From: Tritrichomonas foetus
Taxonomy: Eukaryota > Parabasalia > Tritrichomonadida > Tritrichomonadidae
Length of the DNA: 64,000 bases
Direction of reading: 5' to 3'
Assembly: GCA_001839685.1 (NCBI GenBank)
Contig: MLAK01001259.1
Location: 208,548-272,547 of the forward strand
Shown here: positions 29,714 to 41,200 of the stretch, one piece after another
How the letters are laid out: each line of letters starts with the position of its first letter
Position numbering within the stretch: the stretch's first letter is position 1
The notes under the pieces: generated by a model
What the model saw: the letters and a program-made list of their open reading frames with translations, nothing else
The model's database searches: none
Told to the model about the DNA's origin: nothing
Made by a program: the position numbers and the translations under genes

Positions 29714-30252
29714 ATACTAAAATTTTATGACAGAAAAGATTTCAATACATTCTTATTTGTCAAATGGAAATTGAATTAATTCAACATCACTGAGTTAAAA
29801 CTATCAAAATTTTCGCGATTTTTAATTAAAAATCGATAGAAGAAGTGTAAATAGAATTATGGGAAGCAGTATTACAATCTTTGTGATTCTTGGAAAAAAA
29901 GCTTCTCACAATTTTTTTTTAAGCTTCCTCCAAAATCGCTCTTTTTTCGGTTTAATTGTTGCAAAATTTCAAAACTATGAATAAATATGGCTCATAACTA
30001 TAAAAAATAGATTTAACAATTGACTGAAAGACTTATCACCCGAAAACTGAAACAATAGCTTCTTCAGAATCATTTTCGAAATATTTTTGAATTCGGCCAT
30101 TTGCGAAGTTTGCGATAAGGGAAATTTNCGTCATTCTTTTAGCTATTTGGGTTTTGATTTTTGACTGATGGTATTAAGTAATACTGATGATAAGGATCAT
30201 TTTAGTGATTTCGTACGTTAAGACTATTTGGTTTGTATACATCTGATTATAG

Positions 30253-31539
30253 CGTTTTTTTGTGAATTTCTGTATAGAAAAATTCATACAAAAAATTGTA
30301 TAAAAATGTTTGTGAATACATAGTTGAAATTCGGTGTTACAGGAAAAGATGGAAGGAAATATTCACAAAAATAAAATATGCAAGGATTTATGAATATACG
30401 GTGAATATAGTCTGTAATCATCGCTGTGAAAATATTCTTATAGGAATGATATTTTTTGAATAGGAATAAATAATTATTTTTCAATATATTTGAATTTAAT
30501 TATTGAGATGAAAAAAGAGGTTTAATTAATTTTTCCACAAGATGCATATCAGTTTTCTCACAAAAAATACGGTTTTACTAATGGTTCAGATTCTGCAAAA
30601 AAAAATTTCAAGCAATCAAATGAAAAAAGTTGATATAGGGCGAGGGTTTTCTCTTGATGCTAAATGACAAAAGTTGGTAAAAACGCTCAATTAGATGTGA
30701 GGGAAAAATTAATATAAGGTTGAAATAAATTCACAAAAAAAATGAATAAATTCACCATTTAACGCTTCTGACATAAATACTTTTTCTAAAGTACTTACTA
30801 TGACGAAAGAAAAAATTGAATTCAATCCTTTGTCGAAAATACTTTGAATTTTTTACAAGTACTAGTAGCGCCTAATTCCAAGAGAAATAATTATTGCTTG
30901 AGATAAGAAATACATGTTCCTTCAAATATTTACATTTTCAAGGAATGTCTGAAAATAAATTGAAAGCGAATTTATAGAATAAAGAAACATCTCAAAAATT
31001 GAAATATTATTGTCTAGTTGCTTTCAAAACAGTCATAATTGAAATCGTTTTTGTCATGATTTATCTAAAACAATTGTCCAAGGGTGAATTTTTGTTACTA
31101 AATTTCATCTAAATCATCTTTATGTTCGAGATCTTGGGGAAATGATTTAAACAAAAGAGCAGATTTTCTGTAAAACCTTTTTTATTCGGGGGAAAAAATG
31201 TCTTTGAAAAATTCTATTTTATTGAAATTTGCATATATTCACATACAATTTTTTCCTCATACAGAAACTATTTAAAAAAATCTGAAATTAATGATTTTCA
31301 ATTATTATTTCTCTCTTAATTCTTTGAAAATATTATATTCAATTTCTTTGCTTCTTTTCTTTTTTCAAATCCTTTTTCCTCTTTCAAAACAATTTTTTCC
31401 CTCCTACACAAACTTTGCAGCTTTTTGAATTTGAATAATCTATTTTTCTTTTTCATTTCAATCATTTTTCTTTCAAAATTATTTGCACCATTCAACCATA
31501 TAGAAAATGAAATAATAAATAACTTTATTTGAACAGAGC
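30253..31539. other. AT-rich spacer before the repeat-bearing Myb gene
   Basis: About 1.29 kb without a supported gene. The last 250 bases before the Myb ATG are pyrimidine-rich on the plus strand. Open frames on the minus strand here are low complexity. Confidence 0.5.
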
Positions 31540-33572
31540 ATGTCGAATGAACCACAAAGAAAAGCCAGACTGGCCGGACCATTTTCCAGAAAGGCCAAGT
31601 TCACCAAAATCGAAGACGCCACGTTAGTCATGCTCGTCGAGGAGTACTCAGACAACGATTGGAAAACAATTGCCGAGCATATGGCACCGCGCACCGCCAG
31701 ACAATGCCGCGAACGCTGGGCCAACTATGTGAATCCAGCATTGTCGAAAGAGCCATGGACACAAGAGGAAGACCTTCTTCTGATCGAGAAGCATAACGAA
31801 TTCGGAAATCATTGGAAGATCATCGAAAGGTACTTCGCCAATCGTTCGAAGAACAGCATCATTCACAGGTGGGCCATCATAAAGGATTTTATTGGTCAGC
31901 CAGGCGCCCTTCCAGCCATATATGAAGCTGCAGCTGCCCAAAAGGTAGAGAATAGCAGCATGGAAGCTGCTCCAAAGGTAGCTCCAGCCATTCCTTCTGC
32001 CAATATTTCCATCCCTACTACCAATATCTCCAATGTCTCCATCCCTACTACCAATATCTCCAATATNNNNNNNNNNNNNNNNNNNNNNNNNNNNNNNNNN
32101 NNNNNNNNNNNNNNNNNNNNNNNNNNNNNNNNNNNNNNNNNNNNNNNNNNNNNNNNNNNNNNNNNNNNNNNNNNNNNNNNNNNNNNNNNNNNNNNNNNNN
32201 NNNNNNNNNNNNNNNNNNNNNNNNNNNNNNNNNNNNNNNNNNNNNNNNNNNNNNNNNNNNNNNNNNNNNNNNNNNNNNNNNNNNNNNNNNNNNNNNNNNN
32301 NNNNNNNNNNNNNNNNNNNNNNNNNNNNNNNNNNNNNNNNNNNNNNNNNNNNNNNNNNNNNNNNNNNNNNNNNNNNNNNNNNNNNNNNNNNNNNNNNNNN
32401 NNNNNNNNNNNNNNNNNNNNNNNNNNNNNNNNNNNNNNNNNNNNNNNNNNNNNNNNNNNNNNNNNNNNNNNNNNNNNNNNNNNNNNNNNNNNNNNNNNNN
32501 NNNNNNNNNNNNNNNNNNNNNNNNNNNNNNNNNNNNNNNNNNNNNNNNNNNNNNNNNNNNNNNNNNNNNNNNNNNNNNNNNNNNNNNNNNNNNNNNNNNN
32601 NNNNNNNNNNNNNNNNNNNNNNNNNNNNNNNNNNNNNNNNNNNNNNNNNNNNNNNNNNNNNNNNNNNNNNNNNNNNNNNNNNNNNNNNNNNNNNNNNNNN
32701 NNNNNNNNNNNNNNNNNNNNNNNNNNNNNNNNNNNNNNNNNNNNNNNNNNNNNNNNNNNNNNNNNNNNNNNNNNNNNNNNNNNNNNNNNNNNNNNNNNNN
32801 NNNNNNNNNNNNNNNNNNNNNNNNNNNNNNNNNNNNNNNNNNNNNNNNNNNNNNNNNNNNNNNNNNNNNNNNNNNNNNNNNNNNNNNNNNNNNNNNNNNN
32901 NNNNNNNNNNNNNNNNNNNNNNNNNNNNNCATTCCAACTTCCAATATCTCCATCCCTTCTTCCAATATATCCATCCCTGCTTCCAATATCTCCAATATCT
33001 CCATTCCAACTTCCAATATATCCATCCCTGCTTCCAATATCTCCATCCCTGCTTCCAATATCTCCATTCCAACTTCCAATATCTCCATCCCTTCTTCCAA
33101 TGTCTCCATTCCAACTGTAGTTGTGAACGCTTCAGCGAATGGTCTCATCACGCAGCCAAATCCAATATTTTCTTTCCCAAAAGCACAGCCACAGATTCCA
33201 CAAATAGCACATACATCGCAACCACAAGTAGTACCATCAGTTGCGTTGATATCAACGAGTATCGCTCAATCACTTGCACAGACGCCTCAAATATCGGGCG
33301 TGCCCAACTTTGCCAGTATGGCAAGCCTGGCCACGTTACAGAATCAACAACAGCAAGGGCAGATAGTTCCGCAATTGCTGCATGTACAGAATACGCCTAT
33401 CTTTGGAAAGAACTTAGGCTTCGATGATGACGATGTCATTCGCGAAGCGTCATTTTCGCCATCAAACGACTCCTTTCAATACTTCGACAGAATCCTCGAC
33501 CAGCACGAAGTATATATCCAATCCATGGAAAAAAGTGATTTGTGGACCATGCCCGAAGAAAACTATTTCTGA
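31540..33572 (+). CDS. R2R3-type Myb protein with ISIPxSN repeat array (spans an assembly gap)
   Basis: ATG at 31540. Two Myb repeats occupy about residues 18-65 (KIEDATLVMLVEEY with TARQCRERWANYV) and 70-118 (WTQEEDLLLIEKHNEFG with KNSIIHRWAIIK). After residue about 145 the protein becomes a tandem array of the heptad I-S-I-P-(T/S/A)-(T/S)-N, encoded by 21-base units, and runs into a gap of 863 undetermined bases. The same heptad continues after the gap in the frame that ends at 33572, which identifies the true downstream frame; the real gap length should therefore be a multiple of three. The last 190 residues are Gln/Pro-rich then acidic (DDDDVIREASF), ending DLWTMPEENYF. Likely a nuclear transcription factor; the target is unknown. 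Confidence 0.85.
31993..33113 (+). repeat. 21-bp tandem repeat (7-residue ISIPxSN) with embedded gap
   Basis: Units of the form AATATCTCCATCCCT(A/T/G)CTTCC occur before (31993-32066) and after (32930-33113) the gap, with occasional 9-base ISN partial units. The unit has no stop codon in several frames, which is why long open frames appear on both strands. Confidence 0.92.
32067..32929. other. Assembly gap (863 N) inside the Myb repeat
   Basis: Undetermined bases lying wholly within the 21-bp repeat; copy number is unknown. Confidence 0.99.
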
Positions 33573-33614
33573 ATCTTATAAGGACTCATGATTTCATGAA
33601 TACGGTTAGTTTGT

Positions 33615-33648
33615 ATTTTTTTATTTTTTATTTTTTATTTTTTATTTT

Positions 33649-33714
<66 letters not shown>
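33615..33714 (+). repeat. T-rich tract with 64-base poly(T)
   Basis: TATTTTTTA-type repeats lead into a pure T run of about 64 bases (33651-33714), just downstream of the Myb gene stop codon. Confidence 0.9.
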
Positions 33715-33720
<6 letters not shown>

Positions 33721-34430
33721 CTTTTTATAAATAGATTCTGGAATTCCGAAATCGAGTCCTTTCTGTGTATAATCATGAACTAGATTCTATAATCATAATC
33801 AATCGAAAAATCACCAATTCACATTATTCGAAAACTGTTTTGCTTGAAATGAAATACAAATTTCGCTTATTTTTTGATGCAAATAACTTGAAAGCTGCCA
33901 AACAGAATTTCTATGGTTTTCATTGGTATAAAAAGCGCTCCAAAGTTGATTGATATTATTTTGGAAATCATTTTGTTTCATTTATTTAACTCTAAAAGCA
34001 AGAGAGTATTTTCAATAATTTGTAATGAATTATTTTGCACTATTAGTAAAATCTTTAAAAATTGTCCTAATACTAACCATATTACATGCTTTAATCTAAT
34101 TTCCATTAATAATCGTGAAAATAATTGCCAGAAAAATTCTCACAATTCGATCTTTTCGACTCAAAATAAAAAAAAAACTAAAAAAACATTCAGCTATTCC
34201 TCATGAAACTGGAATCGTTCTATTCAAAGTTTTAAAAACAAAAAACCAAAAGCAGAGGAAAAATTTATTATTACAAAAATCAACTCAGATCGAATAAATT
34301 GTTTTATTCAACTCAAGTGAAGCGTTAGTTATTTTTCATTCGCTTTCAATCCACTTTCCTTCACAAATTTTCGTTTATTCGAATTGTTTTCATCAAACAA
34401 ACAAAAAAAAACTCTTTCGTTTTTTTTTTC
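33721..34430. other. AT-rich spacer
   Basis: No supported gene; overlapping short open frames (33765-34297) are Lys/Phe/Ile-rich translations of AT-rich DNA. Confidence 0.5.
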
Positions 34431-35033
34431 TTATTCAAGAATAAAATCATCTCCATCGTCATTCAAAAATTCAATTGACTTGTTGAAGAAAGCTAGAAAT
34501 GGCCAATGGCGGGTCAAATCTTTCGAATTCTGTGTTAATGAGCCAACGAAGCACGTTGCGATATTGGCGGGCCCCATCTGGTTGATGTTCTGTTGATCGA
34601 GGACGAGAACTAAAACTGCGAAAATCGATGCGAGGCATTTTCGATTGACTTCTGGTAATTGTTTCAATGTCGTATAAACAGAATCCTGATCGTCGGGATT
34701 GTAAAAATCGTTCAAGATGTTTGGCGGAATAAGCGGTTCTGGCAAGTCTCTGAGCCACTGTTTGAGAAAAGATGAAACGTCGTGGACTGAGGCGCAAGGT
34801 GGGACGGCGCACTCGGGTAAGTTGAATATAATTCCGAGCTGTTGTACCATCATGTGGTTGCCGCATAATCTGAAGATTCCTCGCGTACCTGAAAAGTTCA
34901 TTAGATAATCGCAAACAATTGGCATAAAAACGGGAATTTTATTGTCGTTAAGAAGAAGCTTACTAACTGGTTTTTGATAAAGTGTTGGGACAGAAACAGA
35001 AGGGCCTGGTGATGTAGGACTTGAATTTGACAT
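34431..35033 (-). CDS. RhoGAP-domain protein
   Basis: 200 residues from the ATG at 35033, essentially a bare RhoGAP domain (about 22-195) after a short Ser/Pro-rich N-terminus. The arginine finger is R55 in GTRGIFRLCGN, and the KQWLRDLPEPLIP motif (about 92-104) and the Asn-containing segment NQMGPANIATCFVG are in order. Such proteins speed GTP hydrolysis by Rho/Rac GTPases and control the actin cytoskeleton, important for the amoeboid and phagocytic behaviour of trichomonads. Lack of any membrane-targeting module suggests a cytosolic enzyme. Confidence 0.9.
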   Translation of the reverse strand: MSNSSPTSPGPSVSVPTLYQKPVSKLLLNDNKIPVFMPIVCDYLMNFSGTRGIFRLCGNHMMVQQLGIIFNLPECAVPPCASVHDVSSFLKQWLRDLPEPLIPPNILNDFYNPDDQDSVYTTLKQLPEVNRKCLASIFAVLVLVLDQQNINQMGPANIATCFVGSLTQNSKDLTRHWPFLAFFNKSIEFLNDDGDDFILE

Positions 35034-35595
35034 CGAAATTTGTTACAGTTGACCGTATTGAAAAAGTTCAGGATACAAGCTGCTTTTTATGCGAATTCAA
35101 TCAAACGGATTTGGTAAGGTCAATAATTCAATAGGAATTTTTCATTTAGTAAATGGCTATGAAGATATCACACGTTTTATCAATAATTTCAAACATCACT
35201 TTTAATTCATGAATGGAAATAATGCATCTAAGTATTTGAGAGCTTATTGTTAAATATACGAATCATGTAAACATCACTAATACTCTCTTATTAATATATT
35301 TCATCATTTATATTTATTAATACTATGTCATATCATCAAACAAGTAATACTTCATATTATAAATAGCATATATTATCATATATTTTATAGAAACTACAAT
35401 ACAACTGTGAAATTGAAAAGCATTATGTAACAGAATTCATAGTATGTATACACTCATTTGTATAAAATATATGATTTACATCTGTAAATCTCCAGGGATC
35501 ATAATATCCGATTTTTAATCATTAATTGTATTCTTTCACAATTCTCAAGAAGATCATTTTGTAATTTCTCATGAAAAGAAACTTTGTGTTGAGAT
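35034..35595. other. Spacer between RhoGAP and chromodomain genes
   Basis: About 560 bases of very AT-rich DNA rich in TATTA/ATATAT stretches; nothing recognised. Confidence 0.5.
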
Positions 35596-36306
35596 TTAAC
35601 TCGAATCATTACAAGATCCTTTTAAGCGTCCACATAAAATATCCTCTAGATATCCAAACATAGTTTCTGGATATGTATTCCATACTATATCGCTTTCATA
35701 ATAATCTCCTCTAGTTTCTTCACACACACAGTGAAAATATAAAGTATTGTCAATAATTTTCCAACCATCTATTCCCAGTAAAGGATTTTTTGAAGGAATA
35801 TCAGGAGATATTACTTTTAGATTTGTTTTTTCTATTGTTTCTTCAAGTTTTGATTTTACTATCTTTATTTTATCTACCTTTTTACTCTCAATTTCTCTTT
35901 GATATTCATCATTTTTGGGAAAATAAACTTCATTTTCTGATGATTCTTCTTTTATCTTTTTCTTCTTTCTTTTCCCTTCATTTTTTAATACTTTTTTAGT
36001 TCTTTCTTTCCTTTTCTTTTCGTCATTTCTCATTTTTAAAAGATCAGTTCTCGTTAAGTTACCAAGATCAATGCCATTTTTCTTTTGTTTGGCTTTATAT
36101 TCAGATAAAATATCAGGGCAGTTCAAATTTGTTTCATATTCCCATGTATTTTCGTCTTCGTCGTCATATCCTTTCCATTTCATTAAATATTGTATTTTTC
36201 CATATCTTGTACGATGATCAAGAATAGCTTCGACTTCATAAATCGAATCTTCCTCCTCTTCTTCTTCATCGAATCCATTTTCATCACTGGAACTTTGCCA
36301 AAACAT
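35596..36306 (-). CDS. Chromodomain protein (HP1/CDY-like)
   Basis: 236 residues from the ATG at 36306 (an in-frame TTG lies six codons upstream). An acidic N-terminus (EEEEEED) precedes a chromodomain at about 22-75: Y23 in YEVEAIL, W44 in LMKWKGY and the aromatic residues of ENTWEYE can form the cage that binds methylated histone lysine. The acidic-patch-then-chromodomain order is HP1-like. The middle is highly Lys/Glu-rich. The C-terminal 55 residues ([16 protein letters not shown] to the [16 protein letters not shown] segment) look like a divergent chromo-shadow domain (inference), which would let it dimerise. A nuclear heterochromatin role is likely. Confidence 0.87.
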   Translation of the reverse strand: MFWQSSSDENGFDEEEEEEDSIYEVEAILDHRTRYGKIQYLMKWKGYDDEDENTWEYETNLNCPDILSEYKAKQKKNGIDLGNLTRTDLLKMRNDEKKRKERTKKVLKNEGKRKKKKIKEESSENEVYFPKNDEYQREIESKKVDKIKIVKSKLEETIEKTNLKVISPDIPSKNPLLGIDGWKIIDNTLYFHCVCEETRGDYYESDIVWNTYPETMFGYLEDILCGRLKGSCNDSS

Positions 36307-36324
36307 AAAACTGATTATATTCAA

Positions 36325-38240
36325 ATTTGGAATTATTTCCCTGAGTTTTTCATAAAATTCAAGTGCTATTCACTTTCAATATTTATGAATAAAAACAAAT
36401 GATTGCTTCCATAAGAATATTATCAACAGTGTATTTAAATCACTCTTAAATACTGAAATAATTTAATGTCTCAAATTTATTTATGTCTTCATGAGGGAAC
36501 TCATTTTCTTCATTAAAACTGGATTGCATCTTTGATTAAATAATTTTCATTTATAATGTGCATAAAATGCATATTAATACTTTACAAACACACATTAAAT
36601 TACATTTCACATTGAAACACTTCTTTGGAATTATTTTGAACTTTCTTTGTTTGACATTTCATAATATTTAACTTATCAATAGCTAATTTATAGATAAAGG
36701 AAGCGTATTTGATTTTATTGCCATCCAATATTCTATAAAGCGAACAGGAAACAGCATAACCATCATTCTATACGATTTACATTGCTTTCTGATACAATAA
36801 AAAACTCAGTTATAAATTTCTGGTGAATTAGTAGCAATATGACATTAGATTGTGTAAAAAAATAAAACGAAAATTTATCATTTAAAGCAAGATTAAAACA
36901 AAAAATACTGGAATAATATATCATAGAATATTTTTATTCATATAACTCACAACGACATTCAATATAAATGAGCTATTAAAAATTAAGAGAAATAAGTGAA
37001 AATGATTTGGAGCTATTTCTAAATATCCATGAAAATCATAGTGTTTTCAAATTAAGACAACAATTTGGGATTTCATTGAGTGAATTTATAGAAAGTAAAC
37101 TTTGCTTTGTCTGATAAGAGTTAAAATTTCCACAGATAGATGTGAGATCAATTTTTATCGTATGAGGAATAGATTTTATCAATTTTATTCATATTCTCGT
37201 GAATTCATTTTATGAAAGCAATTCATACAGAAAAATCTTTCTTACTATTGGTACGAGTTAAAATGATGATCATGAAGTTTTTAGTCTATCATTTCATACT
37301 CATATTTTGCTATTTCTGCCTTTCAACCCTAGGTTATTCATGATCTCCACGCAAGACAAAGTTTCTTTTGTGATATCATGTTGTTGTTTGAATAACAATG
37401 ATAGATTTTACTATTTTAAAAAAATCATGATTGGAAACGGAATTAGCATTATTTCTAATGGATTTTATAGAAAAAGAAATAGAACCAATGGAAATAAGTA
37501 GAATATATACTACTCAAGTATTGTACAAGTGATATGAAGGAAAATGGTGCTACATATATTAAACACAAAGTTCGGTTCCATGAAAAAGATATTCACTTAG
37601 CAAAAAGTAATAATGATATGGTGAAAAAGAATGAAAGGTCAAGGAAAAACAAGTCTTTAATTATATATAGTCGAGAAGAAGTCTTTGCATAGTATGTCGA
37701 AAATAATGATAAAATTTATCAAATTAAGAATTGAGACAATTAATCCTCAATCAATCAACATGGACACTTGCTATTTCAAAACAGATCCATCAGCTTTTTT
37801 CATTCTGGTTTATAGTTTGGAACAGAGTACGAATTTTCAAATAAAAAACAAAAACAAAATGACTCTGGTTATTATTATGAAAATGATTACTAGAATGTTA
37901 AATACACTTCTACTAGTTTTTACCCAAGTTTGGAAGGGATTTGCCAAAGTTTCGATGATGATATCGAATGAAATTACGAATAAAATAGTGAATTAATTCT
38001 CCAATTGTTTAGATAGTGAAAATTCGGACAAAATGAGTAAATAATTCAGCAGAATGAGAAAAATTAATAAATTATTTCACGATCGTTCTATTCAAAAAAT
38101 ATTTTTTTACATAAAATTTGAATGTGCCGCTTTTATCTGTTTATTGAAATCTTTCAGAAAGCTCTATAAGGTTATCTACTATTCTGATCTTTATGATAAT
38201 ATTTTGAAAGTTTCTGAAGAAATTCAAAAAATGTGTTTTT
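36325..38240. other. AT-rich gene-free spacer (about 1.9 kb)
   Basis: No gene supported. Open frames at 37307-37501, 37685-37996 and 38054-38290 are short, Lys/Ile/Phe-rich and without domains. No transposon ends were recognised. Confidence 0.5.
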
Positions 38241-38289
38241 TTATTCAAAAAAGATGTTTTTTCTATTCAAAAAAATTCAGAACACACTG

Positions 38290-41200
38290 ATGAGCGAAAC
38301 AGTCACCATTACTATCGACGACAAAAAATATGAAGTCAAGAAAGATATATCTATTTACCAAGCATGCAAATCAGTCGGTGTTTATATTCCTTCGCTTTGC
38401 TATCATTCCGATATTCCCGCATTTGCTCGATGTGGCCTCTGCCTTGTGGAAGTTGACAATAACGGGATAGTTTTTTCATGTGCACAAAGAGTTGCTCCAA
38501 ATATGACGATTTCCACCACATCAAAGAACGTTCAGAAGCGAAGATATGATATGTTTCAAAATTTCATGGATATGCCATTTTACCCTCGTTCAAAAGATAT
38601 TGAAGATATTTTCAACTTCTTTGAGCCAAAATCAAGCAAATCGGAGCGAAAAGATGATCGAAATCATTCAATGAAATTTACAGCAAGCCTTTGTGTGGGT
38701 TGTGACAGATGTGTCAGAATGTGTAGTGAGGTACAAGGAGTTGGTGCTTTGAATGAGGGAAATCCTCAAATAAATAATAATGAATGTATTAGTTGCGGTC
38801 AATGTCTGAAAGTGTGTCCAACAAAAGCTCTATCGGTTTCCCAATCAACATCTGTTCTTTTGAAAAATATAGCACAGAGAAAAACTTCTATTTTAATAAT
38901 TGATCCATCAATTTATTCAGCAATGGGTGAATTTTTCAACGAGCCTCCTGGAAATAACGTATCTGGGAAACTTGTTTGTGCTGCTAAAATGATGGGCTTT
39001 AAATATGTTTTCGATTCTAGTTTTGGTTCAGATTTATATTTGCTTGAAGAAGGAAATGAATTTATTGAAAAAATACTAAATACTAAATTATTTCCACATT
39101 TTACAAGTTCTTGCTCAGCTTGGATTAATTATGTGGAAAAGTTAAATCATGGTTTGATTCCTTATTTATCATCGGTAAAGTCGCCTCATCTCATTTTTGG
39201 AAATTTAATCAAGCGATATTTTGCCAAAAAACAAAATATAAAACCAGAAAATCTTTTTGTCTGTTCTTTAACTGCTTGTGTCGCAGAAAAAGGAGAAATT
39301 AAACGTATGCAACTAGCAGGTGATGTTGATTGTGTTATTTCTGGTACAGAATTTGCAGGATTAATGGATATGATGGAAATATTCTGGGAAAGAATGCGTG
39401 CAACTAATTTTAGTGACTTTTTCACAGGAAATTCGGGTTCTTCTTATTTAGTGTCGGCATCTGGTGGAATAACTGAAGCAATTTTACGTTATGTTCATGA
39501 AAAGATCACCAATAAAAAACCACCACAAAATGATTATTTACAATGGCGGGGAAGCACAGCAATAAAGAAATGCGAAGTAACAATTGGTGAACATCAATTA
39601 AATATTTGTGTTTGTAATGGTATTAAAGCAGCACAAGGATTAATTGAGAGTAGCGAATATACAAAATATCACTTTATTGAAGTTTTATCTTGTCCTGGTG
39701 GTTGCATTGGTGGTGGAGCACTTCCACACACACTCAGAAATGCTGGAATTAGTGCTCGTATGAATGTTTTATACGAACTCGATAAACAAAGCGAGAAAAA
39801 AATTGCAAGTGAAAATGAACAAGTCAAAGAAATCATTAAGTCAACATATGATTCAATCGGCAGCAACAAATCTTTATCTCTTCTTCACACAAGATTTGAA
39901 CAACAAGAATCGGCTTATTTAGCGAATGCTCGAAATGGTACTGTTATTCATATTGCTAAAACTCTAACATTAACTTCGAAAGAAACTATTAATTCTTTAT
40001 CGTCTGCAAGTTTTGGTAATATTCTAGGTAATCGTCCAGTTATGAATATGATCAACAAGTTTAAAGAAGCAATTTCTTTTAATATAAATCCAGAGAATGT
40101 GGCACAAATATTGAAAGATAAATATGCAATTTTTGTGATTAATTCAGCAGAAGTTACAGAATCAATTGAAACAATTTTCAAATTTTATGATGATCTTCGT
40201 GACTCTTTTGATGAATTATCGTCCGTCAAATTTGCTGTCTGCGAATTTGTGAATAAACAAATTAAAATACCATCCAAAATTGGTAAGCAAATCGATATTC
40301 TGATGGAACAACATCTTGCATCACAATATTCTCCTTATTACGACATTGACAGTAATAGCACTGATCATGGTGAATCTGCATTTGAAAGATGGTATCTTAT
40401 GCTTTGTTATACAATGGGTGTTGAAGCACCAAGAATATCTTCATCTGTACTATTCAAACTTTCGAAAACAAAAGATAAATCGATTATTGATTATCCAATT
40501 CGTCCAACTTCTTTCAGCTTCGCGAAAGTTTTAAGTAAAATTCCGATGAATAATTCTGAGAATTGTTTAATTAACGAATACACAATTAAAGCACCAAAAG
40601 GTACTAGATACCAAGCTGGAGATTATGTATTGGTTTTACCAAAAAATAATCCAGAATTTGTTAGCAATGCTATAAAAGCTTTACAATTTGACCCCAATGA
40701 TGTTTATAAAGTTAAAACTTTAGATTCAACTTCATTTATTCCTGAAGTTGTTTCTATTCAACAACTATTTGAACAATATCTAGATTTAAGTTGTAAACCT
40801 AATCAAGATATCTTAAAAGTTTTCGAAGAAGCAGCAACTGATGAAGAAGGAAAAGCAAAACTGAACAATTTCTTGGACATTAATAAAAAAGAGGAATTTG
40901 AAGATTATATAGCTGATAAAAACATTGCAGAATTTATTGAAGAGTTTGGAAAATATGGTGTTCCAGAACTTGCTAAACTTATTACTAGTTGTCCGAAATT
41001 AGCACCAAGGTTTTATTCAATTATTTCATTTAAAGATAATAATATAAAAATTGTATCTGGTGTGCATCGTTTCGGTAAAGATATGAAACGAAAGGGTTGT
41101 TCAAGTTCTTATCTTATTCGATGTGAAGGACAAAAAATTGCGATTAAAATTACAGAAGGAGCATTGAAATATCCTGATGATCCATCATCACCATTAATTA

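Larger units (their letters stand above)
28245..30244. mobile_element. Inverted-repeat DNA element, copy 1, with a second element nested inside
   Basis: Termini AGATGTATACAAAC (28245-28258) and GTTTGTATACATCT (30231-30244) are perfect 14-base inverted repeats. They are flanked by a perfect 8-base target duplication GATTATAG (28237-28244 and 30245-30252). Removing the nested insertion (895 bases plus one 8-base duplication) leaves about 1097 bases, matching the 1095-base second copy at 43344-44438, which is nearly identical throughout. An 8-base duplication suits hAT-like (or P/Merlin/Mutator-like) transposons. No transposase is encoded, so it is a non-autonomous family. The superfamily assignment is inference. 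Confidence 0.88.

Noticed and set aside
29155..30244. Long terminal repeat pair between 29.2-30.2 kb and 43.3-44.4 kb
   Set aside because: They are 14 kb apart with ordinary genes between, and each has its own target duplication, so they are independent insertions.
31540..33427. Several long open frames on both strands across the first gap
   Set aside because: They come from undetermined bases and from a stop-free 21-bp repeat; only the Myb frame agrees on both sides by repeat phase.
37685..37996. 103-codon plus-strand frame
   Set aside because: Low-complexity Ile/Lys/Thr-rich, no domain, no initiator motif near the start.
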